Positions 49,440-60,934 of a stretch of 64,000 bases of DNA are shown in pieces. The DNA is from Athripsodes cinereus. Lineage: Eukaryota > Arthropoda > Insecta > Trichoptera > Leptoceridae. The notes under the pieces were generated by a model. The model worked only from the letters and a program-made list of their open reading frames with translations. It was not told the DNA's origin and did not search any database. A program made the translations under genes and the position numbers. Each line of letters opens with the position of its first letter. The first letter of the stretch is position 1. Location: positions 30,641,542 through 30,705,541 of the forward strand of contig OX388305.1 of assembly GCA_947579605.1 (NCBI GenBank), written 5' to 3'.

Positions 49440-49760
49440 AGTGTTAGGTTGAGCTATAACTGCCTCCCGCATCTCAACATCCTCATCACCCATCACCCTG
49501 AAACCGCCCAGAGCCACCCACGGCACGTGATAATGCCCGGCATCCTGCATAACTTAGCAGCCTAGGGAAAACAATCATCTCAAAAAGTCCGAACAAATCA
49601 AGTTAACCGGCAGCGCGGGTGTGGTAGTGGATGAGCGGGGGAGGGACGAGTGGAAGAGGCGATGAATGGGGGGATGGGAGGAAGTAGATGCTGTCATGAT
49701 GGCTGTTGTCATGGTAACGGGCCAACCCCTTCCCTTTGAAACCTCAAAAGCCTGCGGGAA
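49440..49760. promoter_or_regulatory. Candidate regulatory island with RFX X-box
   Basis: GC-richer, non-repetitive DNA about 11 kb downstream of H15/midline. It holds an E-box CACGTG (49524-49529), an X-box-like GTTGTCATGGTAAC (49705-49718, one mismatch to the GTTRCCATGGYAAC inverted form) and a TCF-like CCCTTTGAA (49732-49740). Function is inferred from motif presence alone. Confidence 0.3.
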
Positions 49761-50479
49761 AACCGACCTATGAAATTGAGAAGTTGTGAAGAGGTTTGTG
49801 TGTTCGCCACTTCGTCTCGCTTCGTAAATAGTCGTATATTCTCGTAATAATATGTACTACGTCTGTCTGTGTCTGTCTGACTTCCCTCATGTACTGTGTG
49901 ACGTAAAGTACTTACCGACGCCATAAATCGTGCATTGTACTGAATATACCTACCTATTGCATGAATTACTAATTCCATAACAGAAATTATTCCCAACTAT
50001 TGTAGGTAATATTCCTATACGTCATAATATATGCAACAACGTCAGTTCTGAACCTCGTATTAAAATTATACAAACCTGAGTGAAACGTATGCGATATTAA
50101 TCTATGACTGTGCAAGTTTGGTCTCATAAAAATACATCATAGTTTAGTATGTACAACATTTAGCTGCCGAAAATCAAACTTATAATATAAGTAATGTCTT
50201 TTTCTTTCGTCACTAAACAATGGGTACCACTTAAATAATTTTATAAATTTAATATCTTTTATTGCTTAGATATCTCAAATATTTAATTATTAATACAAGT
50301 TTTTTTTATTCTCTTTCGGTTGAAGAAATTTTCCCAAGTTTTCCACATAGTCTACTTGTAAGTTTGATCACTTCCCCAATCTATTGAACAGTAAAGTTTA
50401 TTTCACTTTCTCGCTATCTTCAGTCGGTACTCCATTACTTATTGAAGAAGTTGTGGAGTTTGGGGGTGTAGGGTGGATT

Positions 50480-50690
50480 GAGTATGGAGTATGGGGACTT
50501 CATGTATCACCCAGTCACCTTTTGCCCCCCTCTCCTTAAGCAGGATATATTGTATGGCTCTCGACTTCAACTCCAGCGCCGCAGTGGACCGATAAGACGC
50601 TAATAGGCTCGACTTCACACTCTATCTGCCAACTTTATCGTGCCTTCTGAATTCTGAAGAAATATCGACTACTTACTTTCCTTCGACGAA
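50480..50690. promoter_or_regulatory. Candidate regulatory island
   Basis: Unique, GC-richer stretch with a GATA-type CCGATAAGAC near 50589 and no repeat signature. Confidence 0.2.
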
Positions 50691-50879
50691 ACGTATGGTT
50701 TCGATACTTACTTATTTATATTACTACAAGGTTTTTAGTTTATTTTTCAAAATAAATGTAAATACACAAGAGAATGGTTTTTTTTCTTGATATTTTCCAA
50801 CACTTTCTTAATCACTCACAAAAGAGTGGATGGCGTTGTGACGAAAATAATAGAATAATCTAACATTTGATTTGTTGGT

Positions 50880-51128
50880 GGCCGGTGTGGCGCGGAGGTA
50901 ACGCTGTTGCCTTTGAGTCACGAGGTCTCGGGTTCGATTCCCGGCCAGTGCAAAGTGAAGAATAACCTTTTTCAAATTGTTCTGGGTCTGGGTGTTACAT
51001 GTATAATTATGTGTTTAGTGCATTGTATATATGTGTATCGTCGCGATGGTACCCATAATACAAGATTCACATCTTAGTTTGGGACTAGCTCGATTTGTGT
51101 GAACTATCTATGCATGTTATGATATGTT
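50880..51128 (+). mobile_element. tRNA-derived SINE (family A), best copy
   Basis: The head has an A-box-like TGGCGCGGAGG and a B box GGTTCGATTCC at normal tRNA spacing, so RNA polymerase III promoters were present. The body continues past tRNA length with a TGTTACATGTATAATTATG segment to GAACTATCTATGCATG. It is a SINE, not a tRNA gene, because the acceptor stem is not closed. Confidence 0.75.
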
Positions 51129-51761
51129 TTCACTTAAAGTCCATAATATACATAGGTATCTACATATGAAAATTTATCTATCTACACCCTCACCTGTAGT
51201 GTTTTAAAATTTAATATCTGCCTTTTATATGAATTTGGTTAAAATGCTACTACAGAACGTTGCGTCAGAGTACAAAAAAACTTAGATTCAGTTAGTTGAC
51301 ATCTACCTACAAACATTTTAAAACAAAAAAAAAATAGCTTCACATTATTTCCTTGCGGAGAAAAATAACGTTGTTAGGCAAGTAGGTACCTACTATCTTT
51401 TTAAGTGTAATTAGCTAGGTACGTACTAGGTAAATTACTAACAACCGAGTGGATACTATTGAGTAGAATTTTATAGAATATAAGTACTAGAAATACTTCT
51501 CACTTATTTAAATTCGATTGTTTTAAAATATAAAAATACGGAATCAAGCCTACAGAAGTACCGACTGAGCGATTATATCTGAGTAACTATATAATACTTA
51601 AGCGAACAATCACGTTTTTTGCAGTTCGGTTATGAATATTTTGTCACTCAAAAGTAGTTGCCTATTTAGAATTTTGTCGCACAAATAGTTTCGAGTCAGA
51701 CCATTGTTAGTCAACCATTTGCGGTTGATCCTTTAAATATTTCCAATTTACATTTAAGTAC

Positions 51762-52181
51762 CCACATAGCAGCGGCTTGCCTTTCATACTAGAAAATATG
51801 CAAAGCATGCCCTAAAATAAATAAATTATATTAAAAAATAGTAGTATAGAAATAAATAAAGGAATCCTTAAATGATATTCTCTACTAAATTATTATTTTA
51901 ACTTTTCTCACTGTACTTAATTTGTCTTTTGTTTTATTCTAATAAACTCGCCTATTGTGCAAATTATTTGTACCTGTATACCATATTGTAATCTAATTAT
52001 TTTTGTTTGAATATTTTGTATAATAAAATTTATTATTATTATTATTAAAACATACACATCTATCAAAGCTTACAAATCCAATCCCTAAAAATATAATAAT
52101 TTACATTTTTTAGATAATTTTTGTATTTTAGGGCATGTATTGCATAGTTGCTTGTATAAAAGGTAAGCCGCTGCTACATAG
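51762..52181. mobile_element. hAT-like MITE
   Basis: Terminal inverted repeats of about 50 nt start with CAGCGGCTTGCCTTT at 51770 and, on the other strand, CAGCGGCTTACCTTT at 52173. The flanking octamers CCACATAG and CTACATAG match at seven of eight positions, fitting the 8-bp TSD and CAG-type ends of hAT transposons. There is no transposase reading frame. A LINE 3' end with an ATT tail (51945-52057) sits inside. Confidence 0.65.
51940..52057 (+). mobile_element. LINE 3' UTR fragment nested in the hAT-like MITE
   Basis: AATAAACTCGCCTATTGTGC, ATAATAAAATTTATT and an ATT tail; matches 10655-10780. Confidence 0.45.
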
Positions 52182-52869
52182 TAATCAGTATGTACTAGGA
52201 GTACCTTAATATAAATAGGTATAAGTAATTAGTATCTTACAAAGTATTTTAAGTTGAGATAAGTACTCACAACAGAAGCAACGTCAGTAGATAGGTAGGT
52301 ACAGGGTACTGGTAGTCGAAGTAATTTAGATATATATTATTTATATTATACTTGTACCTACTACTACTACATCTCTTGTGGAGGTATTATATTGTACATA
52401 CCTACCATAGATACGTCATACAAATAGTATCGTATTATGTAGATATGTAGTAGAGAAGGGTGTGATTCCATCAAATTACCCGCCACGTGTAGTAACATTA
52501 CCGACACAAATTATTATTCGCGCCTTCCCTCGAGAGGGCAACACTATCACCACTTGGTACATATCCATGAGCACACAATACACATACCTACTCAAATTTT
52601 TGAGGTAAAAACTACTCAATTTTGAGATGTAACTTTCTCAATTCTAAGATAAGAGTTCAGAATTCTATGATGTATTGTACCTACCTACTCGTACAAGCTA
52701 CATATTTATTGTATATGAAAAAAATGAAATTTTGGATAGACGAAGCAAAGACACATTTTTTTATCTTCATGTAGGTATCCAAAGTTATATTACTAAGATA
52801 CAGACAACTAATTATATTACTAAGATATTAAGCATTCGGAATAAAAATTACATGATCTTATTTAGTTTA

Positions 52870-53000
52870 AATGGTGGGATTGGTGAACGTACCAAGTGTA
52901 CTTTAACCAGCCTAAACCGTTTATTAAGTATCAGTTAACCTTTCTTGTTTCCTACTAAAAGTAGTTTGCGCAATCTCTTGACTGTACGGATGAGGTGCGT
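52870..53000 (+). repeat. Family D-related fragment
   Basis: TTGGTGAACGTACCAAGTG, CCAGCCTAAACCG and CGGATGAGGTGCG. Similar pieces are found at 41690-41830 and about 2050-2110. Confidence 0.35.
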
Positions 53001-53499
53001 TCAACATTAACATGTAATAATTACTTTAAGTGAGTCTATTGAGATGGTTGTGGAAGTGAGAGTTGGTTAAATGCAGGTGCTCAGGATAGAGACTTGTGGA
53101 AGATCAATGGGAAGGCCTTTGTTCAGCAATGATTTCAAAACGACTGATTAGACGGTCGACAGTCAGGATAATATAGTTTAGTTTGATTCCAGATTTCTTT
53201 TCTCTTAATCTTCTTGATCCTAGCAAAAGTGTTTCGGTGTTTGGGTATAAAATAAAATTTATGTAATGGAAGGAATGGTAAATCATTCTTGAGTCACTGA
53301 TCTCTTAATGCATTTATCTATGTGTTAGTGCTACATATGTATGCTTACTAATAATAACATTCTAAATGAATTTTCAACAACCTGGACACTTAAAATCAGA
53401 GTGATATTAAATATATTCTATTAACCGACATTAGTCGACACGCGCACATAACAAAGTATCCCATTTATATATATGACTTCACTTTATTCTCATGCTAGG

Positions 53500-53700
53500 A
53501 AAATTAGCAGATTTATCCTACGACATATAACCCCCACGCGACCCCTTGGGACTAAAGCAACCCCGAGGCGATACACTTTACATTAGCAATAACAATCTGA
53601 TTTGAGCTGTTGCCGGTCACCCCCATTGTTCGTTTTGCCGTCAACCCCTAAACAAATTTATCTTGGGTGATTCAATTTGATATCGCAAAACAGATTTTAT
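53500..53700. promoter_or_regulatory. Candidate regulatory island with SOX-like site
   Basis: Unique, GC-richer stretch with CCATTGTT (53623-53630), the reverse of the SOX core AACAATGG, and AACAAT at about 53591. Confidence 0.22.
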
Positions 53701-53984
53701 ATTTGCTCTTTATTCAATCCTCCTGAAAACAATGAATATGAAGAATGAATAAAATAAAATATTTAACTTTGTACCAGCATTTTAATTAATATTTGGTCTT
53801 TCATTGTTTATAATTCAGTTGTTTATTTGTTATATCATAAGATAAATTTTTTATATCATAAAATTTGTTATATCATAAGTGTTATATATTAATTTGCTAG
53901 CTAACTCAACGAAGAGTTTCACTAAACACATATTGTAAACGTACAGGCGCGTGCAGAAAGTAAAAATAGGAATTGAGTTAAGTA

Positions 53985-54200
53985 ACTTATATTGTGAGGA
54001 GACGATTCTGGAGAGGCCATGTGGATAGGATGGCTGAAAACGGGATCGCCTAAATTGATGCAAATAAGACACCGGCTGGCTCACGTTCACGAGGAAGATC
54101 AAAAAGATGGAAGGATAGCTGGTCCTCGGTATCATTAGATGGAACAACTTCCGAAACTACAGATCAATGATCTATTACATGAGGAAGAAGAAGAATAATT
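53985..54200 (+). mobile_element. LINE 3' end
   Basis: RFWRGHVDRMAENGIA, stop, AGSRSRGRSKRWKDSW, later a stop and GAAGAAGAAGAAT tail: reverse-transcriptase C-terminal signature. Confidence 0.5.
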
Positions 54201-55344
54201 AATATTGCGTATTAAGGACTTTATTAAATGGTTCAATGAATAACATGACAAAAGACTATTGGGATAAAAATAATATTAATCTTGCATAGATATCAAAATA
54301 AAATATGAACAACCTCAGATGTTGAATTTGAGCCCCATTGGTAATAATAATGCGGATGAACTGTGCGTGAAATAATCTGCAGGGAGTCGATTTATAAAGA
54401 TATTACACAACACAATGGTGTCATACGACAACACTACACACAATATCTACTAGCAAATACCTACATATTACATACACACAATCAGTTGGTATCTACATTC
54501 TACTGCATAGTAGGAATGTATTGTGTGGGGTGACATGATACCCCACAAGGAAACAATCAGTATAATAACATTGTATGCTCATTTAAGGGTTAAATTTGTA
54601 ATAGATACAAAAGTCCTATTAAACCCATTTTAATAAAATAATATTTTATGGAGATGGCGTGTTTTTTATTGTACGTCGCATGATGCAGGAAAAAATTATA
54701 ATTATATAAATTTGCACAGCCGATAGATTGAATATGACTGTTATTTGATAGTTTGTACACGTGGAAAAGAAAAATAAATAAAAGAAAAGTAGTTTATTTT
54801 GGTCCATCCCACAGTTCACCTTCTTTGTGTCATTAAAAAAATAAACAACGGATACACGATTAATTAAAAATATGCAAACTTGTGTCTTATAAAATAATTG
54901 AACACTCCATAAAATAAAGAAAGTAACATTTATTTGTGATGCAACAATTTTCCCGTTTGAAAGATTACATCAAATTATACTCTATACATAATTATCAAAG
55001 TTGATTTGTTTAAGCGCATACAAGTACATGGTATGTACCTATCTTAAATAGCACATATACAGTATATAGGAACCTAATAACATTGTTTGCAAGTCTATGA
55101 ATCCTACTAATGTTTCCACACTTCCACTACTTAATGACTTCCCTGTCAAATCATTTCTATTGCGCATCTTTCAATTTTTTTGTTTTATTTTATTATCTCA
55201 CAACAGCTCGTAACAGTGGTTTAAAACCATCTACAACAATGATTTGTAAATATAAAACTATTTGATTTTTTTTTATGTCGACTAGAAATATTAAATGTTT
55301 TACTTACATATCTCAAATAGATTCAACCTAACTTCAATCATGTG
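54201..55344. other. No gene seen
   Basis: AT-rich unique-looking DNA. Confidence 0.55.
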
Positions 55345-55445
55345 CGACGTGCGAAATCAGCGACGTGGCGTGTCTTTCATTCTCAATGGTTTACCATGTT
55401 TATAACATGCAGTTAGTTCTCCACTTTTGGGGAAATAAGTCATGG
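55345..55445 (+). repeat. Dispersed repeat family C, degraded 3' half
   Basis: GTTTATAACATGCAGTTAG then CTCCACTTTTGGGGA and TCATGGTG match the 3' half of the family. Confidence 0.35.
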
Positions 55446-55489
55446 TGTAAATAAATTAATTCGTTAGACTAATCAGATATCTCGATTGG

Positions 55490-55735
55490 AGAACCATGTT
55501 TACACAATCCAACATTGTGCAAAATCTAATCGGAAGATGTGAGAATGGCGTCCCAACGCTTACGAATTGGTTCTAGGCTGGCTTAAGTGATCACTCTCGG
55601 TATCTATAGACAACCTTCACCAATTCCACCATTCTCACTGTCACGATGTAAGGTCCATCAATCAAAAAACGCAAACCATAGAAGCACAAACTGAACGCGA
55701 TCTCCCGTCTAAATGGCGCTTTAAAAAATTAGTAA
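55490..55735 (-). mobile_element. Family D retroposon
   Basis: Reverse-strand copy sharing CAACGCTTACGAATTGG and GGCTTAAGTGATCACTCTC with 6418-6617. Confidence 0.5.
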
Positions 55736-56344
55736 TTATTCAACAATTTGTTGGAGTCAACCCATCACTTTAGGAATTTCTATTCTTCTCAAGACCATCC
55801 ACTCGTTTGCGAGTGATTTAGATTTAAGGATTTTTTTTTACCTCATAGTTTGAAATCTTTATGACGCGACCAGAAATTAAATCCTGGATTTGGTTTGAAA
55901 CTTTATTATAGCCATCATTCAGTTTACATAGGGGTATAAAAGGTAAAAATAATATTATAATCTACTTACCTCATTTTTCCTTAGAACTGTTACACACTTT
56001 GTAAACAAGTATCGTCAATCCAGAGCGATAATGTGCGAATTGAGTCACTCCTTGTTGCATATTCTACCAATGGAGTCGCCTCTCATTACGATATTAATAA
56101 CACTTTCATCTTATCATATTTTTATTCTTATTATTATATCAAAATTCATAGTGCTAGAAAAATATATTAATATCGACTGATATTAAAATGAAATCTTAAC
56201 AGATCAGTACAAGATTTATAATATATAAAAATAAGCTGCAAAAGCAATTATTATAACAGTTTTATGACTAACATAATATTGTGGAGTTGATTCAGATTTT
56301 TTCTACTACAGCATAGTGTTGTAGCAGTGACAAGTAATGACTAT

Positions 56345-56500
56345 ATAGAATGATTGGTGTTGCTAATGAATTTATTCCATGCAGATGTGAGTGTCCCTGG
56401 ATGACGACTGGATGAATGTTGTCGGCTGCCTCCGCCACCACTGTGTGTGGTCCTAATCATGTGTCACATTTAGAAATGACTCGTTGAAACAATATGAGCT
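56345..56500. promoter_or_regulatory. Candidate regulatory island with Runx-like site
   Basis: Unique stretch 3.6 kb from the T-box stop. TGTGGTC at 56446-56452 fits a Runx core, and GATGTGAGTG resembles a T-box half-site. Confidence 0.22.
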
Positions 56501-56693
56501 CCTAATTATCTCGACTTGAAATGACACCCAACATTTGTAGGTAGGTACCTACATAATATACAAAATCATACGAAATGGTAAACAAATGTCATCTCGAATA
56601 TTTTCAATGGCGAATAGTGAGATGAAAATATTCTAATGCAGGTATTCGTTTTATTATTAATTTATCGTTAGGTATTCTTCAAACTACTATTAC

Positions 56694-56836
56694 TATACCA
56701 TCACGGCATATCCCACAAGTGGAGTAGCTAGCAGACCAGCTGCAAGTAATAAACATGCAAGCTGTCCTCCCTGTGCTAACAAAATAAAGATATTCAGGAT
56801 GGGTGGCAAACCTCATCGCTGAATTTAAGATGTACA
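56694..56836 (-). repeat. Dispersed repeat family C, 3' half
   Basis: Reverse-strand 3' half, ACCATCACGGCATATCCCAC to GGCAAACCTCATCGCTGAAT. Confidence 0.55.
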
Positions 56837-58933
56837 ATGTCTTTATTTTTTTGAACTATTTGGATTATAAATTTAGCACGGTCTAAATAGATATATACCG
56901 ACCTTATTAATTTTAATAAATACACATGTACCTAAATCTTATATAAATTCAGTACCATATTGAGGACATCGCTCTTCTAACATAGTTTACCGCACCATTG
57001 AGACGGATGCTGCATCAAACGGCACAGATTAAAAAATCATCCGACATATGTACATAGATCCATGGGTGATGGTGTATCATACGGAGTTCATGAACAGTTC
57101 GGTTGATACTTTTCAGGTTAGTTTGAACATATTGCCAACAAATAGCCAATCAATAAAATTTTATACTGTAGTAAAAAGAAAACTCACAGATGTATAGCAA
57201 AAAAGGAAAATATGAGATCACGCCATGCCAGTAACGGAGAAGTGAGCAATTAAAGTTTGATTTTACTGTACTTCTTTTTCAAATACGGTGTTCTATTGAA
57301 ACTTGTGACAAAAATTTTCCCTTAACTTGAATATGTCGCCTGAATGCTACTAACACATTTTTTCTTATACATTTTTTTTTATCGAAGAATGTTTCCTAAG
57401 AAATGTCATAATAAGAAGAATTCAGTTCATATTTCATTGTATGATTTGTTGGTGTCACATTTAATGACATTTGAGTAGGTACCTACTAACTAACAATATA
57501 CTTTTTTTGTTTGTATGTTTGTTCCCATTTCTTTTCCTGTGAAATATTTTGTTAGCATACATAACCTTTCACTGTGAATGATAATTCTAGCAGAAAAAAT
57601 AAATATACCTATCTATCACTATATCTATTCCGTCATAAGACTTTCATCAGTGAATAAAATAATATATTTTTTTGAATAAGTAAATATTCTACTTATTGCT
57701 TTTATTTTTCTCTTAAAACTCGTTATACCTATATCCAAACTAATAACTTGGTTATTCATATTGAAAAATAATATACAGTAATCATCATCGAACTATGCAA
57801 AGAATTTTATAATATTTCAATTGGATTGAAAAAAATTAACAAATATTTTCATAAGTGAAGAGAAGTTGCTTCGTAGCCATCAAATATTTCTTCAGGTATC
57901 TCCACTTTGGGGTAGACAACGAAAACACACTAAAATAATAGATATACATAACGAACATTTATTTCTTTTTCATTAAAACACTATATTATAGTTTTCACTA
58001 TTAAATAATATTACAGAGTTATCATTATATTATCTTACATCCACGATATTATAACACATATTTAGGTATATATAGGTAGGTCTATACAAAATTATTTAAT
58101 ACATACATAAAACATAGTATAAATACCAATACAGGTATAATTATAATTATAAATAGTTTGCATACGTATGTGTACACTACACATCTCTAGGAATCTTTGC
58201 GACACAATGATTATTTAAATATGATATAATATAAATACTTAGATTACATAAAATATAAATTGTACCGATAATTACATTAATTTCTATTAACACCATAACG
58301 ACACATTGACTGCACTAGGAATTTTTAAATTTTCTTTTGTATATTTCTCTATTTACATTTTAAGATATTTTTATAGGTATGTGGGAAGCAATATGAATGC
58401 AATTTATATATCACCTTTAGATTTCAAATAAAAGGTAGGCATATATTTTAAAAAAATTACAGAGAGATTCAAAATATCCTTTGAATTGATTTTTGGTTTT
58501 ACATATTGGTTTATGGTTTCTTTCATAACCAAAGTATGGTATGGTTACACCTTCATTACTCTTGTATTGAATTTATAATGAAAATTTAATTTTGAATATT
58601 TTTGAGTACAATGCAGTGAAACATTGAATCAGTTATACAAATCATTTTGGGAATGTATGGTTTTTCCAGAAAAAAGGTTGCTTTGTATAAATTACAAATA
58701 GTTTTAGTTATATGCAACTTTATTCCACCCATCTACTCTTATTATAAAAGTGAAAGTAGTGGGTACATTTAGAAAAAAAATTAGTTCTGCAACTTTAAAA
58801 TAATTATATGTTTTTACTAGTAATGACTTCAATAAATGATTTTTCATTCGAACAGAGACAAATAGCTATGTATAAATAATTATTGTGGTGTCCGAAAAAT
58901 AAATAAAAAATGATATTTATCTTTGAATGTGTG
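56837..58933. other. No gene; low repeat content near H15/midline
   Basis: AT-rich and nearly free of recognisable repeats; could include distal 3' UTR or flank of the T-box gene. Confidence 0.45.
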
Positions 58934-59045
58934 GAAGAAAACACAATAGTTTTAGTTTTACTTAATATTTAATTGAATAATGATCTGGTTTCGACTTACG
59001 AAGTCATTGTCATACCTAAAACTAAAACAAACTGTGTTTTCTTCA
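58934..59045. mobile_element. Short foldback copy downstream of H15/midline
   Basis: Outer arms GAAGAAAACACA and TGTGTTTTCTTC with TTTTAGTTTTA / TAAAACTAAAA inside. The left half matches the 13-kb element closely (CTTAATATTTAATTGAAT). Confidence 0.5.
58982..59013 (-). ncRNA. Degenerate hammerhead-like core
   Basis: Minus strand: ATGACAA, U, stem II GACTT-CGT-AAGTC, GAAACC, then AGATC. Stem II is perfect, while the core has C3 and G8 changed. The stem III palindrome (perhaps once ACCGGT) is mutated. It sits in a foldback of about 112 bases just downstream of the T-box gene. Confidence 0.4.
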
Positions 59046-59460
59046 TTGAGTTTTACAAAATAAACAAAAACTCAATAAATATTATATTTATCTGCTATTT
59101 TTTTTTACTAAAAAAGCAAGATGAATCTTTTTCACAAAACACATATTGATTTCGCAATAATGAGATTCGATAATTTTTGATAATAATTAGGAATAAATAT
59201 TTTATTTCACAAATATTTACATAAATAATATTCTTAGTATATTACACAATAAGTACCGATTGATATACGTTGTCTTTATTTATATTTAATTTATATATTT
59301 TTTTATAAATACATAGGTACCTAATTATAATTATTATATATATTTACAGCGTACTTTGCTATATCACGAAAAAATAAACTTAATACTGATAATAAAAAAA
59401 AAAACAAAACAACACAATAATAATTGAGAACAGTGATAGGAAATATATTAATATTATTAT

Positions 59461-59470
59461 TTTATTTATT
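59461..59470 (-). terminator. Candidate polyadenylation signal
   Basis: AATAAATAAA on the minus strand, about 620 bases after the H15/midline stop, is the first exact AATAAA found in that direction. Such signals are common by chance in AT-rich DNA. Confidence 0.3.
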
Positions 59471-60089
59471 TATATTTACAATATTCAGTTAATAGGCAAG
59501 TGTGTAGGTATGTATATTTAATGTTTGGAAATGTTTTTCAAATTCTTAAATATATACAAATTTTTCATAACAATACATTTTTGCAGTAAAAAAAATGTTT
59601 GAATGAAGAGAAAATAAATCAAGTCGAATTTTCTATTTTGAATTGAGTACGATTAATTGCAGTTGCATAAAAATGTATGCGGTATTAACATGAACAATGA
59701 TAACATAAATAATTTTGAGTAGAGTATTTTGGAAGTCAAAGATCGTTCGATTTATGATTTATGTAGATAATAATATGTATACTTTCCATACTCTTCTCAA
59801 ATAAGTAAGTAGGTACTATCGACAAATACTCATAAAAAGTACAATATAACATTTTAAAGTGATTTATCATACAAAAGTAATAATAATACACAATATGTAG
59901 GTGAATGAGTATAAGTATTTATGTATCATTGTACAGTATCAAGTATTGCGAGTACACACTATAGGTAGGTACTGTGAGTTTGTGCTGAAGATACTTCACA
60001 CCATAAAACTAAAAAAGGAAACTCCCATCTGTGGAGATAACGTAGTATTAATTTATCACAAAGAGATCAAAGTTATCTGAATGATGAAT
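59461..60089 (-). other. Probable 3' UTR of H15/midline
   Basis: The stretch follows the stop codon. It is AT-rich and lacks recognisable LINE or SINE pieces, unlike most of the window. The first canonical poly(A) signal downstream is an overlapping AATAAATAAA (minus strand) at 59470-59461. Further AATAAA signals occur at 59280-59275 and beyond, so the true end is uncertain and could lie past the foldback repeat at 58934-59045. Confidence 0.45.
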
Positions 60090-60546
60090 CTAAGTCGGGC
60101 TCTGTGGCGGCATATCGTGATGGTCCGGCGAGGAGGAGGGAGATAGATGGTCCGAGGTGTGCGGGGCAGAGTGTGCTGAGGGAGGAACTGGTGAAGGCGA
60201 AGCCCTACGCGGGGGAGGGTAGGGTGAATAGCGCAGTGGGGTAGCAAGCGGAGGTGCTAGAGGTGGATACAACGGTCTTGGTAGTTGATGAGCAGCAAGA
60301 CAGGCCCATTGTCCCCATAAAGCTCCAGCTCCTCCAGGTAATCCGTAAAGAGCTGGAAGACCTGGTGCTACTAGAGGTGCATAGGGACCAGCTGCAGCCG
60401 CCGCAGCCCTTAGGAACAGTTGTGAACGAGCAGCCAATAGAGCTTTCTCCTCCAAGGTAAGGTTATTGTTGTGTGTATCTAGTTCGAAAGGTCTAAGTGG
60501 AGCTCGAAGATATTGCTGTTCTGCTAACATGGACTCCATAGTTTCC
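60090..60546 (-). CDS. H15: H15/midline terminal exon, C-terminal region and stop
   Basis: The acceptor TTTCAG precedes GGAAACTATGG. The first base completes the split AG|G arginine codon, then 151 codons run to TAG at 60092-60090. The start resembles the post-T-box segment of the H15/midline group: MESMLAEQQYLRAPLRPF at residues 3-20 of the exon. A hydrophobic, alanine-rich stretch follows with six alanines near residue 47-52. Then come a G/L/P-rich part and a long P/S/H-rich tail ending PPQSPT. Low-complexity tails of this kind are usual for T-box activation or repression domains. No zinc finger, membrane segment or signal peptide is visible. GC content is much higher than the surroundings, as expected for coding DNA. 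The upstream in-frame methionines lie in the intron and are not starts. Confidence 0.9.
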
Positions 60547-60835
60547 CTGAAACGAAACATTATAATCAGTAATTTCAAAATCAAACATATTATAAATTTG
60601 AATAAAAATATATCCATAAATTATTAAGTACAAATCATATATATCAGTCATGTCAAATACCTTGGTCTTGAATAAAAATTATGATGAAAATTATTTTAAG
60701 TTTATGAGTGAAAACAAAAATATAAATAAAACATTTGAAAAGGAATTTGTAAAGTACAAATAGATAATTAAAAAAGATGAGTGAACATATATTGGAAAGG
60801 GTATAAAACGAGAGGGATAATGATGGAGTTCTTAC

Positions 60836-60934
60836 TTAGGATAGCCTTGGGTGAGGTCAGGGTAGGATCCAGGAAGTTGTGGTCCTCCTAGAGGAGAGTG
60901 CCACCAAGGACGACCATACTGCATGAAGCTTTCA
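60836..60934 (-). CDS. H15: Optional 33-codon exon of H15/midline, between the T-box and the C-terminal exon
   Basis: The 99-base exon starts after TTTTCAAG and ends at CCTAA followed by gtaag, a consensus donor. It enters and leaves in phase 2, so both including and skipping it keep frame. Included, it adds about 33 residues rich in G, P, W and Y with a PWWH motif and a YPDLTQGYP end. Skipped, the T-box end reads straight into RETMESM. A second AG six bases into the exon would remove two residues, but it has a purine-rich approach and is weaker. The exon has no stop in this frame and stands out as GC-richer than the flanking introns. That it is a cassette exon is inferred from phase symmetry; transcript data would decide. 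Confidence 0.75.

Noticed and set aside
49709..49996. 95-codon minus-strand frame in the GC island
   Set aside because: No domain or splice signals; GC-rich DNA has fewer stops.
50880..50955. A functional tRNA gene
   Set aside because: A and B boxes are present, but the ends do not pair as an acceptor stem and the sequence continues as a SINE shared with other copies.
60254..60460. Plus-strand frame of 68 codons across the last H15/midline exon
   Set aside because: Antisense shadow of GC-rich coding DNA; the minus frame has splice sites and family resemblance.
60547..60617. In-frame methionines before the terminal exon as a gene start
   Set aside because: They precede a good splice acceptor and encode a hydrophobic intron translation unrelated to the family.
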